Assembly: GCA_905199135.1 (NCBI GenBank)
Contig: CAJKFC010000012.1
Location: 1-28,489, forward strand
Length of the DNA stretch: 28,489 bases
Origin: an uncultured Eubacteriales bacterium
Lineage (GTDB): Bacteria; Bacillota; Clostridia; Oscillospirales; Butyricicoccaceae
Direction of reading: 5' to 3'
Shown here piece after piece: positions 16,958-24,587 of the stretch (position 1 is the first letter of the stretch; the number at the start of each line of letters is the position of its first letter). The notes below the pieces were generated by a model that did no database searches, was not told where the DNA came from, and saw only the letters and a list, made by a program, of their open reading frames with translations. A program made the translations under genes and the position numbers.

Positions 16958-16986
16958 AAGGTCTGCGAAAGCAGACCTTTTATTTT
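16958..16986. terminator. Bidirectional terminator
   Basis: Stem AAAGGTCTGC / GCAGACCTTT with a GAAA loop, followed by TATTTTT on the plus strand and preceded by an A-tract. It serves both the VOC gene and the convergent lipoprotein gene. Confidence 0.9.
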
Positions 16987-17654
16987 TAGGAAAGGGGTTT
17001 TTGACTGAAAAGAATTGTGACGGCCATCACCTTGTCATAGCCGTGGGAAATGAGCTCTTCGGGATTGTAAAAACTGTCCACAGACGCCGCCGATATTCCG
17101 CCCGAGCTTACGATCTGAAGGACGAGGGGTATCTCTTTTTCGTAGACTATCTCGGTTTTTTCCTCCAGCACATCGGTGAAGATACCTGTGCTTTCGGTGG
17201 GAAGTCCTTCTCTTTTTACCTCGTTGCGGGTGACGCCCGAATTTCCCTGAAGGGATATGGTGTAGTCGCCGTCTATTCGGTCAAAGTCGAGAAGAACACG
17301 GCCTTCGGAATCATCTGTGGCAGTGCGGCTGCTCATGCCGACGGTGTCTTTTTGCCACTGCCCGTCTTTCAGAAGATGGGCCGATATGTGTACGCTCTGC
17401 ACCGTGTCGTCCACCTGAAAATCAAAGACTCGGTCGGAGATTTCTCTGTTTATAAGCTCCAGAATGTCAAGCTCCTCGGCGGTGAGGACGGCGGGCGCTA
17501 TGTACATTTCGGTTTCTTCATCGGAAGCGGTGGTAGTTGGCGCAGCCGAGGTGGCTGCGGTGGTGCTTTGGCTGATATTGGGAGTTTCGGCAGAGCAGCC
17601 CCAAAGGGCAAGAATCAGGGAAGAAAGCGCGAGATAAAGGGTCAGCTTTTTCAT
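16986..17654 (-). CDS. Uncharacterised lipoprotein with Thr/Ser-rich linker
   Basis: A 222-residue lipoprotein with signal MKKLTLYLALSSLILALWGC and lipobox LWGC, then a low-complexity Thr/Ser/Ala linker (about residues 25-45) that probably extends the folded part from the membrane. The start at 17,654 is chosen because it begins the signal peptide. The frame extends ten codons further upstream without a signal. The mature region has a helix (LTAEELDILELINREISD) followed by beta-rich sequence. No known domain is recognised. It is a single-gene unit with its own promoter at 17,698-17,726. Confidence 0.72.
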   Translation of the reverse strand: MKKLTLYLALSSLILALWGCSAETPNISQSTTAATSAAPTTTASDEETEMYIAPAVLTAEELDILELINREISDRVFDFQVDDTVQSVHISAHLLKDGQWQKDTVGMSSRTATDDSEGRVLLDFDRIDGDYTISLQGNSGVTRNEVKREGLPTESTGIFTDVLEEKTEIVYEKEIPLVLQIVSSGGISAASVDSFYNPEELISHGYDKVMAVTILFSQKPLS

Positions 17655-17697
17655 GGCGACGCTTCTTTCGAGATCTTTTGACACATATTATATTTTT

Positions 17698-17726
17698 AAT
17701 ATATCATGAATGTTTTGCTCTGTCAA
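17698..17726 (-). promoter_or_regulatory. Promoter of the Thr/Ser-linker lipoprotein gene
   Basis: On the minus strand a perfect TTGACA (17,726-17,721), 17 bases, TATATT (17,703-17,698) with an extended TGA. It lies between the lipoprotein gene and the 3' end of the sigma operon. Confidence 0.75.
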
Positions 17727-17738
17727 CTTAAAAAACTT

Positions 17739-18560
17739 TTATTTGCCCTCTTCGTCGGCTCGGCGGTAGTATTCATCGAGCTCTTCGTCGGCTTTTTGAA
17801 GTCTTTCGGCAAGTCCGTCCTCATATATATCGCTCCTCAAAAAGCATTCGATATTGAAAAGGTTGTCACGGGACTGCCCCTCGATTCTGGGCGATCTGAT
17901 TACAAAGTCGACGGCATAAAAATATATTCCGCGGCTCTCGAGATGTTCGGTGATTTTGAGAAGCATTTCGGCGGCATTTTCCGCGCTGCCGTCATTCGAT
18001 ACGGCGTATGCAGTCAGCCTGCCTGCCTTTTTGCCGGTCTCTTTCGTGTCGTATGTGCCGTCCATTATGAGCTCGTCCAAAGAATATCCGAAAGGCTCGT
18101 GCCTCGGCTCGCCGTCAAAACCTGTTTCCACATAGTCGCGGCATTCGATATCGCCGAAAAAGATATCGCACTCAACGGGCAGAGTGTCCTCGGCGCTGTT
18201 TACGGCTTTGAAATAGTCATCGTTAATTCTTCCAAAGGTGTTGTTTTTTGTAAGCACATCATTTTCATAGGAATCGTACTCAAGTCTGCCCCATATGTCG
18301 TAGGACAGATTGAAATGGGTGTCGACGCTGCTTTCCGAACGGACATATACGCTGTATCCGCCGGTTTTAAAGCTGTAAAAAGGCGAATCGGCGACTAAAT
18401 CCAGGTCTGAATAATTTTTTTCAATGTAATTTTTCGAATTTATCGATACGATGAGCTTTGAAAGGGGATTGCCCATAAATGCCGAGGCGAAAACCAGCAC
18501 AAAGCCAATAAGGGCAAAGGCCAGAAGGGCGGCGCAGATTTTTAAAGTTTTCTTTTTCAT
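17739..18560 (-). CDS. Membrane-anchored protein of the sigma operon (YfjL-like)
   Basis: A 273-residue protein with an N-terminal membrane anchor (KICAALLAFALIGFVLVFASAF) followed by MGNPLSKLIVSINSKNYIEKNY. This opening resembles Bacillus YfjL-like proteins of unknown function. The rest is predicted outside the membrane, with a beta-rich region containing the pattern SSVDTHFNLSYD and an acidic C-terminal helix (LAERLQKADEELDEYY). The start overlaps the anti-sigma gene stop (ATGA), making it the third gene of an ECF sigma operon. A sensing or target role in that system is an inference from position only. Confidence 0.75.
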   Translation of the reverse strand: MKKKTLKICAALLAFALIGFVLVFASAFMGNPLSKLIVSINSKNYIEKNYSDLDLVADSPFYSFKTGGYSVYVRSESSVDTHFNLSYDIWGRLEYDSYENDVLTKNNTFGRINDDYFKAVNSAEDTLPVECDIFFGDIECRDYVETGFDGEPRHEPFGYSLDELIMDGTYDTKETGKKAGRLTAYAVSNDGSAENAAEMLLKITEHLESRGIYFYAVDFVIRSPRIEGQSRDNLFNIECFLRSDIYEDGLAERLQKADEELDEYYRRADEEGK

Positions 18561-19105
18561 TGTCTGTCTCCTTTCTTAAAGGCGAAATGCAGGAGAAATG
18601 CAATCAGCGTGCCGACGGCGCAGAAAAGGGCGTATATGCACGACCAGAATATGGGAATGGCCAAAAGGTCGGGCAGAGTGTAGGCGTCTTCGGCTCTGAA
18701 CATACCGGGGAGGTATTTTATAAAATGCCATACATATACGGCGCCAAACATGCCGACAGGCACCAAAAAGGATTTTTTAGGCATGGCTGCGTAGCCGAGG
18801 GCGCCTATGGCGGGCATTATGAGAATGTTGAGAAACATTCCCGAGCTTTCCGAAAGGCCGAGACCTATGAGAGTGCCTACGAAAATTATCATCATGGACA
18901 GCATGAAAAATTCCCGCTTTATATTGCCTACAATTTTCTTTTCGTCCATGGGGTCGGGTACAGGCGCACCCTCATCGAAAACCGAGCGGCAGGAGGGGCA
19001 GGTCTCTATGTGCTCCAAAACCGCATTTACACTTTCCTCCGACGCAACTCCGTCCTTGACAAGAGGAATTAGATCCAAACATATGCCGCAGTCTATTTTA
19101 TTCAT
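18557..19105 (-). CDS. Zinc-finger anti-sigma factor, membrane-bound
   Basis: A 182-residue protein with an N-terminal zf-HC2/ZAS-type zinc-binding domain: CGICLDLIPLV near the start and HIETCPSC (about residues 32-39), giving the H-x3-C-x2-C signature of zinc-binding anti-sigma domains. About four membrane helices follow, with a short basic C terminus. It should hold the co-encoded ECF sigma factor inactive at the membrane until a signal is received. Its start overlaps the sigma gene by eight bases, and its stop overlaps the next gene, so the three are translationally coupled. Confidence 0.88.
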   Translation of the reverse strand: MNKIDCGICLDLIPLVKDGVASEESVNAVLEHIETCPSCRSVFDEGAPVPDPMDEKKIVGNIKREFFMLSMMIIFVGTLIGLGLSESSGMFLNILIMPAIGALGYAAMPKKSFLVPVGMFGAVYVWHFIKYLPGMFRAEDAYTLPDLLAIPIFWSCIYALFCAVGTLIAFLLHFAFKKGDRQ

Positions 19106-19598
19106 CTGTCCAACCCTCCTTTATGAGCTGTTTTTTGATTTTTTGCCTGGTTCTGTGGTCGATGACCCTTGCGGAGCTTTCCGATATGCGGTGCTTTTTG
19201 GCAATTTCCGAAAAGGAATGGCCGTTTACCCTCATGATGACGATATCTTTTGCCGTCTCCTTTTCCTTTGACAGAATGTCCATTATCTTTTGGGCTGTCA
19301 TACTGCCGAAAGCCTTTTCCTCCACATCGGCGCCCTCTGCAAGGTATATGCACGCCAGCTGTTCAAAGGAACTCTCGTGTCTGTCCTTTTTCAGATGGTC
19401 GAGCCATTTGTTTCGTGCGATGGCGAAAAGCCATGTCTTTATGCTCGACTGATTTTTGAAAGAGGGAAATGCCTTTAAAGCCCCCAAAAAGGTCTCCGAG
19501 GTGAGGTCTTCCGAAAGGGAGGAATTATGAGTCAGGCTCAAAAGATAGTAAAATACATCCTGTTTGTACATGTCGTACACAGTTTTGAATGTAAACAT
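19098..19598 (-). CDS. ECF-type RNA polymerase sigma factor
   Basis: A 166-residue sigma-70 family protein of the extracytoplasmic function group. Region 2 spans about residues 1-70 (YKQDVFYYLLSLTHNSSLSEDLTSETF, then SIKTWLFAIARNKWLDHLKK). Region 4 spans about 105-160 (DIVIMRVNGHSFSEIAKKHR, then RTRQKIKKQL). The linker between them lacks sigma region 3, as expected. AAAGGAGG precedes the ATG at 19,598. The frame extends further upstream only through the promoter region. A candidate ECF-type promoter at 19,618-19,647 suggests autoregulation. Regulon and signal are unknown. Next genes are its anti-sigma factor and a membrane-anchored protein. Confidence 0.92.
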   Translation of the reverse strand: MFTFKTVYDMYKQDVFYYLLSLTHNSSLSEDLTSETFLGALKAFPSFKNQSSIKTWLFAIARNKWLDHLKKDRHESSFEQLACIYLAEGADVEEKAFGSMTAQKIMDILSKEKETAKDIVIMRVNGHSFSEIAKKHRISESSARVIDHRTRQKIKKQLIKEGWTDE

Positions 19599-19617
19599 AA
19601 TTTCCTCCTTTCGCCCT

Positions 19618-19647
19618 ATTAGTAGAAAAAGAGAGCTTTTTGTTACA
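19618..19647 (-). promoter_or_regulatory. Candidate autoregulatory ECF promoter
   Basis: On the minus strand TGTAAC (19,647-19,642), 17 bases, TACTAAT (19,624-19,618), an arrangement typical of ECF sigma promoters, whose -35 elements usually contain AAC. It lies about 20 bases upstream of the sigma gene start. The spacer is a perfect inverted repeat (AAAAAG / CTTTTT around four bases). No good sigma-A promoter was seen here. Confidence 0.45.
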
Positions 19648-19656
19648 GATAAAAAT

Positions 19657-19680
19657 AAAAGACACAAAAGCTGTGTCTTT
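19657..19680 (-). terminator. Terminator of the M24 peptidase-apbE operon
   Basis: Stem AAAGACACA / TGTGTCTTT with a short loop, followed on the minus strand by TTTATTTTTATC. It overlaps the apbE stop region. Confidence 0.85.
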
Positions 19681-20662
19681 ATTTTATGATGGGAAAGCCG
19701 TCGGTATATGTGAGAGTGCCGTCACTTTTTATCCACATGACCTCGGCGCCGTAGAGCTCGGCTGTTTTTCTTCCGGTCTCCTCGTCCATGAGAAACAGGG
19801 CTGTCGAGAGGAAATCCGCCGTGAGAGAGCTTTGGTGCATGACGGTGACCGATGAAAACTCTCCGCCGGGATAGCCTGTGTCTGGGTCGATTATATGGTG
19901 ATATGTCTTTCCGTCAACGGTGTAGGTGCGCTGATAGTCGCCGCTTGTGACAAGGGACATATCCTTAACCTTTGCAGTGGCAGCGAGACCGTTTCCGTCG
20001 GGGTTTTGAATACCTACGGTGAAATATTCCTTGTCCTTTAAGGAGCTGAAGCACAGGACATTTCCGCCCAGGTCGATGACGCCCGCCTCGGCGCCCGCCT
20101 GCTTCATACTTTGAGCTAAAGCGTCGGCTGCCGCTCCCTTTGTCACAGCCCCGCAGTCTACGGACATCTTATCGTCTGAAAAGCTCATGGATTCGAGGTC
20201 AAAACAGCCGGGATCTGTGTGTTTTACAGCCTCGTCTATCTGACTTTGAGAGGGGATATATCCGCCGTCCTCTCGGGCGTCGTGCCACAGGGAGAGCAGA
20301 GCTCCCGCGAATACATTGGTCTTGCCTTTTACATTTTCATAGTTTTCAAGACAGAAATCCAAAACCTCTTTTACCATGGGGTCTAAACTGTGGGGAGAGG
20401 TGGGAGCCTCGTTAAGAGAGGCGAGGTTTTCGCCGTTTTCATAGGTATTGTATATGTCAAAAGCCTCGTGATAGCTCTTCAGAGTGTCCTCGGCGGCGTT
20501 TTGTATGGCCTTTGCGGTCTCCTCGTCTCCAGAATGGTAGAAGGTTATCTGGGTTATCGTGTCAAAATAGGTATAGTAGCTGAGGGTTTCTTTTTGGATG
20601 CGGCTGCACCCCGAAAGGAGAAGGAGGCCAGCCGCAAATATGGTGAGTATTGCTTTTTTCAT
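19679..20662 (-). CDS. apbE: FAD:protein FMN transferase (ApbE), lipoprotein
   Basis: Transfers FMN from FAD to a threonine or serine of target flavoproteins such as Rnf or NQR subunits, in a Mg-dependent reaction outside the membrane. The 327-residue protein starts with signal MKKAILTIFAAGLLLLSGC and lipobox LSGC. Family motifs follow: YYTYFDTIT, SVDCGAVTKGAAADAL, GVIDLGGNVLC, VTSGDYQR, HHIIDPDTGYP and a late TADFLSTALF. The start at 20,662 overlaps the stop of the peptidase gene (TGATG). The frame continues upstream to 20,770, but that only shadows the peptidase gene. No obvious flavoprotein target gene is nearby. Confidence 0.93.
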   Translation of the reverse strand: MKKAILTIFAAGLLLLSGCSRIQKETLSYYTYFDTITQITFYHSGDEETAKAIQNAAEDTLKSYHEAFDIYNTYENGENLASLNEAPTSPHSLDPMVKEVLDFCLENYENVKGKTNVFAGALLSLWHDAREDGGYIPSQSQIDEAVKHTDPGCFDLESMSFSDDKMSVDCGAVTKGAAADALAQSMKQAGAEAGVIDLGGNVLCFSSLKDKEYFTVGIQNPDGNGLAATAKVKDMSLVTSGDYQRTYTVDGKTYHHIIDPDTGYPGGEFSSVTVMHQSSLTADFLSTALFLMDEETGRKTAELYGAEVMWIKSDGTLTYTDGFPIIK

Positions 20663-21903
20663 CAGATGGCGTAAATCTTGTCTCTTCCGGGGAACATGTA
20701 GCGCAGAACGCCGCTTTCGGTAAAGGCGACGCTCTCCTCGGCGCTGAAGCGCACCGTCTGTCCGCCCCATTCGGCTATCTCGCTTTCGGTGTTGAGCTCC
20801 AAAGCGTAGCAGGTGTTGACATGGAGGGGGAACTCACCTTTGAGACCTATGCCGCCCTGCATATCCCAAAGACCCACAACAGTGCCTGCGCTGTGGCCGA
20901 AGAATCCTATGGGGTGGTTGTAGAGCATGGCCTTGATTCCCTCTTCTTTTGCTCTTTCGAGGGATATTTTAAGTATTTCATTGCCTGTACGGCCGACGAT
21001 ATGTTCCTCAGCCACTATGTCCTGGAAGCGGGAGGTCTTTGCAAAGGCGTCTGTCAGATATTTCGGAACCTCGGTCTCGCCCTCTTTGAGAACATAGCCG
21101 AGACGCTGGCTGTCGGTGCAGAGACCGAAATATTTTATGCCCACATCATAGTGGAGCAGGTCGCCGTGTCTTATGACAAGGTCGGTGTGAGCCGTGCCCT
21201 CAAGGCCCTGACGCTGAACATCGACATGGGGGCTGAACCAGAATGTAAGACCCAAAGAGTTTATCTCCTGGGCTATCCATTCCTCAACCTCGGTAGTGGT
21301 GGTTACGCCGGGAGTGATGACCTTTCTCGAAAAGGCCTCTTCGCATATGTCCATGGCCAGAGCATATACGCTGTAATATCTCGCCAGTTCGTCCTCGGTG
21401 CGGGTCTCAATCCACCTTGTGGAAAGGTCGTAGGCCGAGGCAAGCTTTGAAATCTGATCGTCTGTCAGCACGGAGCAAAGGTCGTCGTAGAGCTGCTTGG
21501 AAAGGCCGTCACCCATACCCGAGACGAGAGAGGTGTTGATGCCTATCTTTTTGGGATCTCTCTCGGTGATGAACTTTGCCAAAGCCTCCAGCTGGGATAT
21601 GCTCTTATCGGTGTAGCCCTGCTTGTAGAGCTTGTTGATTCTGCCGTCTGCTCGTCCGAAATTCCAAGCCTCGAAAACTCCGTCCTTTAAGGTAAAGACC
21701 AGGCAGGAAAGTCTTCTGGCTGTCAGGCAAAGACAGGGGATCATGGTGGTGTATATGGGGTCCTCGCAGTATTCGCGGCAAAGGACTATCCACATGTCAA
21801 AGCCGTACTCACACATTGTGGAGGGAATGATGGTGTTCATTCTCTCTTTGAGAGAATTGTCGATGATCTCGTATTGCTTTTTGAGCGGTACTACCTTTCG
21901 CAT
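20662..21903 (-). CDS. M24-family metallopeptidase (Xaa-Pro aminopeptidase-like)
   Basis: A 413-residue cytoplasmic peptidase of the pita-bread fold. The N-terminal creatinase-like domain (about 1-160) is followed by the catalytic domain. The five metal ligands are all present in order: Asp253 (LLHYDVG), Asp264 (LCTDSQR), His337 (FFGHSAG), Glu369 (YALELNTE) and Glu389 (FSAEESVAF). This pattern fits M24B aminopeptidase P/prolidase-like enzymes. Exact substrate preference cannot be read. CAAGGAGG precedes the ATG. First gene of an operon with apbE, under the promoter at 21,934-21,962. Confidence 0.88.
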   Translation of the reverse strand: MRKVVPLKKQYEIIDNSLKERMNTIIPSTMCEYGFDMWIVLCREYCEDPIYTTMIPCLCLTARRLSCLVFTLKDGVFEAWNFGRADGRINKLYKQGYTDKSISQLEALAKFITERDPKKIGINTSLVSGMGDGLSKQLYDDLCSVLTDDQISKLASAYDLSTRWIETRTEDELARYYSVYALAMDICEEAFSRKVITPGVTTTTEVEEWIAQEINSLGLTFWFSPHVDVQRQGLEGTAHTDLVIRHGDLLHYDVGIKYFGLCTDSQRLGYVLKEGETEVPKYLTDAFAKTSRFQDIVAEEHIVGRTGNEILKISLERAKEEGIKAMLYNHPIGFFGHSAGTVVGLWDMQGGIGLKGEFPLHVNTCYALELNTESEIAEWGGQTVRFSAEESVAFTESGVLRYMFPGRDKIYAI

Positions 21904-21933
21904 AGCGTCCTCCTTGAAGTAATTTATACCCCG

Positions 21934-21962
21934 ATTATATCACTTTGCAAAAGATATTACAA
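21934..21962 (-). promoter_or_regulatory. Promoter of the M24 peptidase-apbE operon
   Basis: On the minus strand TTGTAA (21,962-21,957), 17 bases, TATAAT (21,939-21,934) with the extended GTGA. Confidence 0.75.
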
Positions 21963-21989
21963 TATGAATTGACAAACGGGGTAAAAAAT

Positions 21990-22018
21990 TATAAAATAAA
22001 AACAGCCCGAAGGCTGTT
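21990..22018 (-). terminator. Terminator of the truncated membrane-protein gene
   Basis: Stem AACAGCC / GGCTGTT with a four-base loop at 22,001-22,018, followed on the minus strand by TTTTATTTTAT. It overlaps the stop codon at 22,017-22,019. It is the last recognisable feature of the left clostridial segment before the first junction. Confidence 0.85.
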
Positions 22019-22104
22019 ATGCTTTTAATATGCCGAGCTTTTTGAGAAGGCATACAAGAGGTATACCGAGCCCGAAACAGGCCACGAGCTGACCGAGACC
22101 GACC
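22017..22104 (-). pseudogene. C-terminal remnant of a clostridial membrane protein, cut by the junction
   Basis: About 28 residues remain in frame up to the stop at 22,017: VGLGQLVACFGLGIPLVCLLKK plus a short tail LGILKA. It is a final transmembrane helix with a basic end. It resembles the C terminus of QueT-like ECF transporter S components, but this is weak. Upstream of about 22,100 the same frame is only a shadow of the actinobacterial flippase gene, so the rest of this gene is missing. The A/T-rich codons (ATA, TTA, AAA) match the left segment. Confidence 0.5.
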
Positions 22105-22783
22105 TGAGCGCCTGACTGATGCCGGCGAGGTAGAGCTTGTCCGCCTGTTGCAACCGTCCTTCGTACACATCGGCGAGTCCGTCGACGATCTTGTAGATGT
22201 AGATGCCGATGGAGAGCATGAGCATGGTGGCATCGTATCCACGAACGGTGCAGTACAACAGGCCCGCCGCAAGCGCCAGCAGGGAGGTGAGCCAGCGTTG
22301 CGCCTGATATGAGGCGAACGAGCACTTCTCGTCGATATCGGATACCTGATAGGTGCGCACGCCGAAGTTCGAGAGGAACATCAAGAGGGTTCCCGCGGCG
22401 AACGCCATGGAGAACATGCCCGCCTGTTTGATGCCTGCGAGCTGGGTTGCCACGACGGTCAGCACCGGGAAGACCATGCCCCATGCGCCGGTGCCCACGG
22501 TGTTCCACAGGTAATCGCGTGCGGTCTCCCCGCTGCCGTACTCGGCTTCCTGCACGGCAAGGCCGCCGTCGTAAACGGCGTCGATCAGTCGTGTCCACCA
22601 TGCGTCGACCAGCCGCGCGATCGGGCCGGGCTCGTGTTTGGAGGGGCCGTCGGCGGCTTTCCCCGCCTGCGCGGCCGTGCTCGCGTGCGGGTTTCCGAAT
22701 AACGTCACGCTGCGCTTGCGTTCGTGCCGCTCGTGGAGCGAGCGGACCTTGTCGCGCAGGTTGTCGAGAGGGTGCAGGGGCAC
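22025..22783 (-). CDS. Polysaccharide flippase (Wzx-like), truncated at the first junction
   Basis: N-terminal part of a polytopic lipid-linked polysaccharide flippase. After a basic, high-GC-coded N terminus come helices in MVFPVLTVVATQLAGIKQAGMF and FAAGTLLMFLSNFGVRTYQVSD. The pattern IYKIVDGLADVYEGRLQQADKLYLAGIS is strongly characteristic of this transporter group. GTG at 22,783 with TTGGAGG upstream is the likely start. The recognisable part ends at about 22,100 after roughly 228 residues, about half of the usual 450 or more. The last 24 codons down to the stop at 22,025 are an out-of-frame reading of the neighbouring clostridial remnant. Codons are CGC/CTC/GCC-rich, quite unlike the DNA to the left. 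Confidence 0.75.
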   Translation of the reverse strand: MPLHPLDNLRDKVRSLHERHERKRSVTLFGNPHASTAAQAGKAADGPSKHEPGPIARLVDAWWTRLIDAVYDGGLAVQEAEYGSGETARDYLWNTVGTGAWGMVFPVLTVVATQLAGIKQAGMFSMAFAAGTLLMFLSNFGVRTYQVSDIDEKCSFASYQAQRWLTSLLALAAGLLYCTVRGYDATMLMLSIGIYIYKIVDGLADVYEGRLQQADKLYLAGISQALRSVSVSSWPVSGSVYLLYAFSKSSAY

Positions 22784-22998
22784 GGTTCCTCCAATCGGTC
22801 GTCTCGGCGCGGGGTGGGCCTTCGCGGCGGGGCTGGGTTGCAAGCAGGATGCGGGGTTGAAAATGTCAATGCCGAGCCTGCTGAATGGTACGATGTTTCA
22901 GCGTGAGCGGCGACGGGGGAAGTCGCCGTGAGCGTCGCGCGGCATTACCGCCGCCCGTGAGATCGGACATAGTACATCGGAGATCGTTAGGAGTCGCC
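22784..22998. other. Intergenic region between divergent flippase and lactate permease genes
   Basis: No gene seen. It contains a small hairpin GGCGAC / GTCGCC with a seven-base loop (22,909-22,927). The ten-base direct repeat AGTCGCCGTG occurs at 22,921 and again at 22,993, the second copy overlapping the lctP start. A possible extended -10 (TGGTACGAT, ending 22,894) points toward lctP, but no good -35 is placed before it. Confidence 0.4.
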
Positions 22999-24567
22999 GT
23001 GTCAATCGCTGCCCTCGCTGTTCCATTCGTATTGGCATTGTTACCCATTATCTGGTTGGTCGTTGCGCTCATCGCGCTGCACCTGCCTGCGTGGAAGGCC
23101 GCCATCGGGTCCTTCGTCATCGCTTGCGGATTGGCGCTCACTTGGTGGGGCATGCCCGCCATCGAGGTCGCTACCGCGAGCCTCGAGGGTTTCGTCATGG
23201 CACTGTGGCCTATCGTCCTCGTCATCATCGCTGCGGTGTTCACATACAACCTGTGCGTGCGCACGGGGGCCATGGACGTGATCGGCTCCATGATCACCTC
23301 GCTTTCTCGTGACCGTCGCGTGCTCGCGCTGCTTGTGGCCTGGTGCTTCGGTGGCTTCATGGAGGGCATGAGCGGCTTTGGCACCGCGGTCGCCATTCCC
23401 GCCGGCATGCTCGCCGCCCTTGGCTTCCCGCCGCTGCAGGCCGTTCTCGTCTGCCTGGTCGCCAACGGCGTCCCGACCTGCTTCGGCTCCGTCGGCGTTC
23501 CCACGGTGTCCCTCGCGGGTCTCACGGGTCTCGATCCCATTCAGCTCGCGTTCACCGAGATGCTGCAGATCGCCCCCTTCTTCGTCATCGTGCCTTTCAT
23601 CATCGTCATGATCGCGGCGGAGCCTGCGAACGATGCCTCGGCAAAGCTTGGCCTGGCCGCCCGTCTGCGCGGTGCGGGTATGATCGCGCTGGCTTCGGGC
23701 GTGGCGTATGCGCTGCCGTCGCTGGCGGTCGCCGCCTTTGTCGGCCCCGAGCTCACGGTCGTGGTCGGTTCGCTGTGCTCCCTGCTCGTCACCGCCATGC
23801 TCGCCCGTCGTCAAAAGACGGTCGCGCCCGAGTTTGAGATGCACGTGGACGCCGCCGAGCACGTCACGGCCCGCCGCGCCCTGCGTGCCTGGTCCTGCTT
23901 CATCTTGATCTTCGTGCTGCTGCTGTCGACGTCCAAGCTCGTGCCCGCGGTCAACGCCTGGCTCGCTCAGTTCTCGAGCGCCGTCACGATTTTTAGCGGC
24001 GCCGACCCCTCGGCTGTCACGTTCATGTGGGTGAACACGCCGGGTGTGTGGATCTTCATCGCCGCGTTCGTGGGCGGGCTCATCCAAGGCGCGACGCCGC
24101 GCGTGATGGGCGAGGTGCTTGTGACCACGGTCAAGCAGATGATGCCCACGGTCATCACGATGCTCGCCGTCCTCGGATGCGCCAAGGTCATGGGCTACGC
24201 CGGGATGATCGGCGCGGTCTCCTCCTTCTGTATCGCCGTCACCGGCTCACTGTTCCCGCTCATGGCTCCGGTCATCGGCGCGGTCGGTGCGTTCGTCACG
24301 GGCTCCGGTACGAGCTCGGGGCTGCTGTTCGGATCGGTGCAGCTGCAGGCCGCCGAGGCCCTGGGCATGGACCCGTATTGGATCGTGGCCTTGAACTCCC
24401 TCGGTGTCGGCGCGGGCAAGATGATTTCGCCCCAGTCGCTCGCCATCGGAATGGCCGCCGTCCAGGTCACCGGTGCCGAGGGCAAGCTGCTTTCCCGCGT
24501 GCTGCCCATCGCGGTCGTGTTCGTGGTGCTGATGGCCGCACTTGGTCTGGGTGGTGCTGTGCTCTAG
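22999..24567 (+). CDS. lctP: L-lactate permease
   Basis: Lactate/proton symporter of the LctP family, a 522-residue inner-membrane protein with 12 or more hydrophobic segments. Characteristic stretches include PIIWLVVALIALHLPAWKA at the N terminus, FGGFMEGMSGFGTAVAIPA and NGVPTCFGSVGVPT. Near the C terminus are GAFVTGSGTSSGLLFG and LNSLGVGAGKMISPQSLAI, where the family signature lies. The GTG at 22,999 has TTAGGAG upstream. The in-frame extension to 22,885 lacks one and looks non-coding. High GC and GTC/CTC/CGC codons place it in the actinobacterial (Coriobacteriia-like) segment. It is divergent from the flippase gene and convergent with pckA. Confidence 0.93.
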   Translation: MSIAALAVPFVLALLPIIWLVVALIALHLPAWKAAIGSFVIACGLALTWWGMPAIEVATASLEGFVMALWPIVLVIIAAVFTYNLCVRTGAMDVIGSMITSLSRDRRVLALLVAWCFGGFMEGMSGFGTAVAIPAGMLAALGFPPLQAVLVCLVANGVPTCFGSVGVPTVSLAGLTGLDPIQLAFTEMLQIAPFFVIVPFIIVMIAAEPANDASAKLGLAARLRGAGMIALASGVAYALPSLAVAAFVGPELTVVVGSLCSLLVTAMLARRQKTVAPEFEMHVDAAEHVTARRALRAWSCFILIFVLLLSTSKLVPAVNAWLAQFSSAVTIFSGADPSAVTFMWVNTPGVWIFIAAFVGGLIQGATPRVMGEVLVTTVKQMMPTVITMLAVLGCAKVMGYAGMIGAVSSFCIAVTGSLFPLMAPVIGAVGAFVTGSGTSSGLLFGSVQLQAAEALGMDPYWIVALNSLGVGAGKMISPQSLAIGMAAVQVTGAEGKLLSRVLPIAVVFVVLMAALGLGGAVL

Positions 24568-24587
24568 CGCCCGTCTGCCATCCAGTC

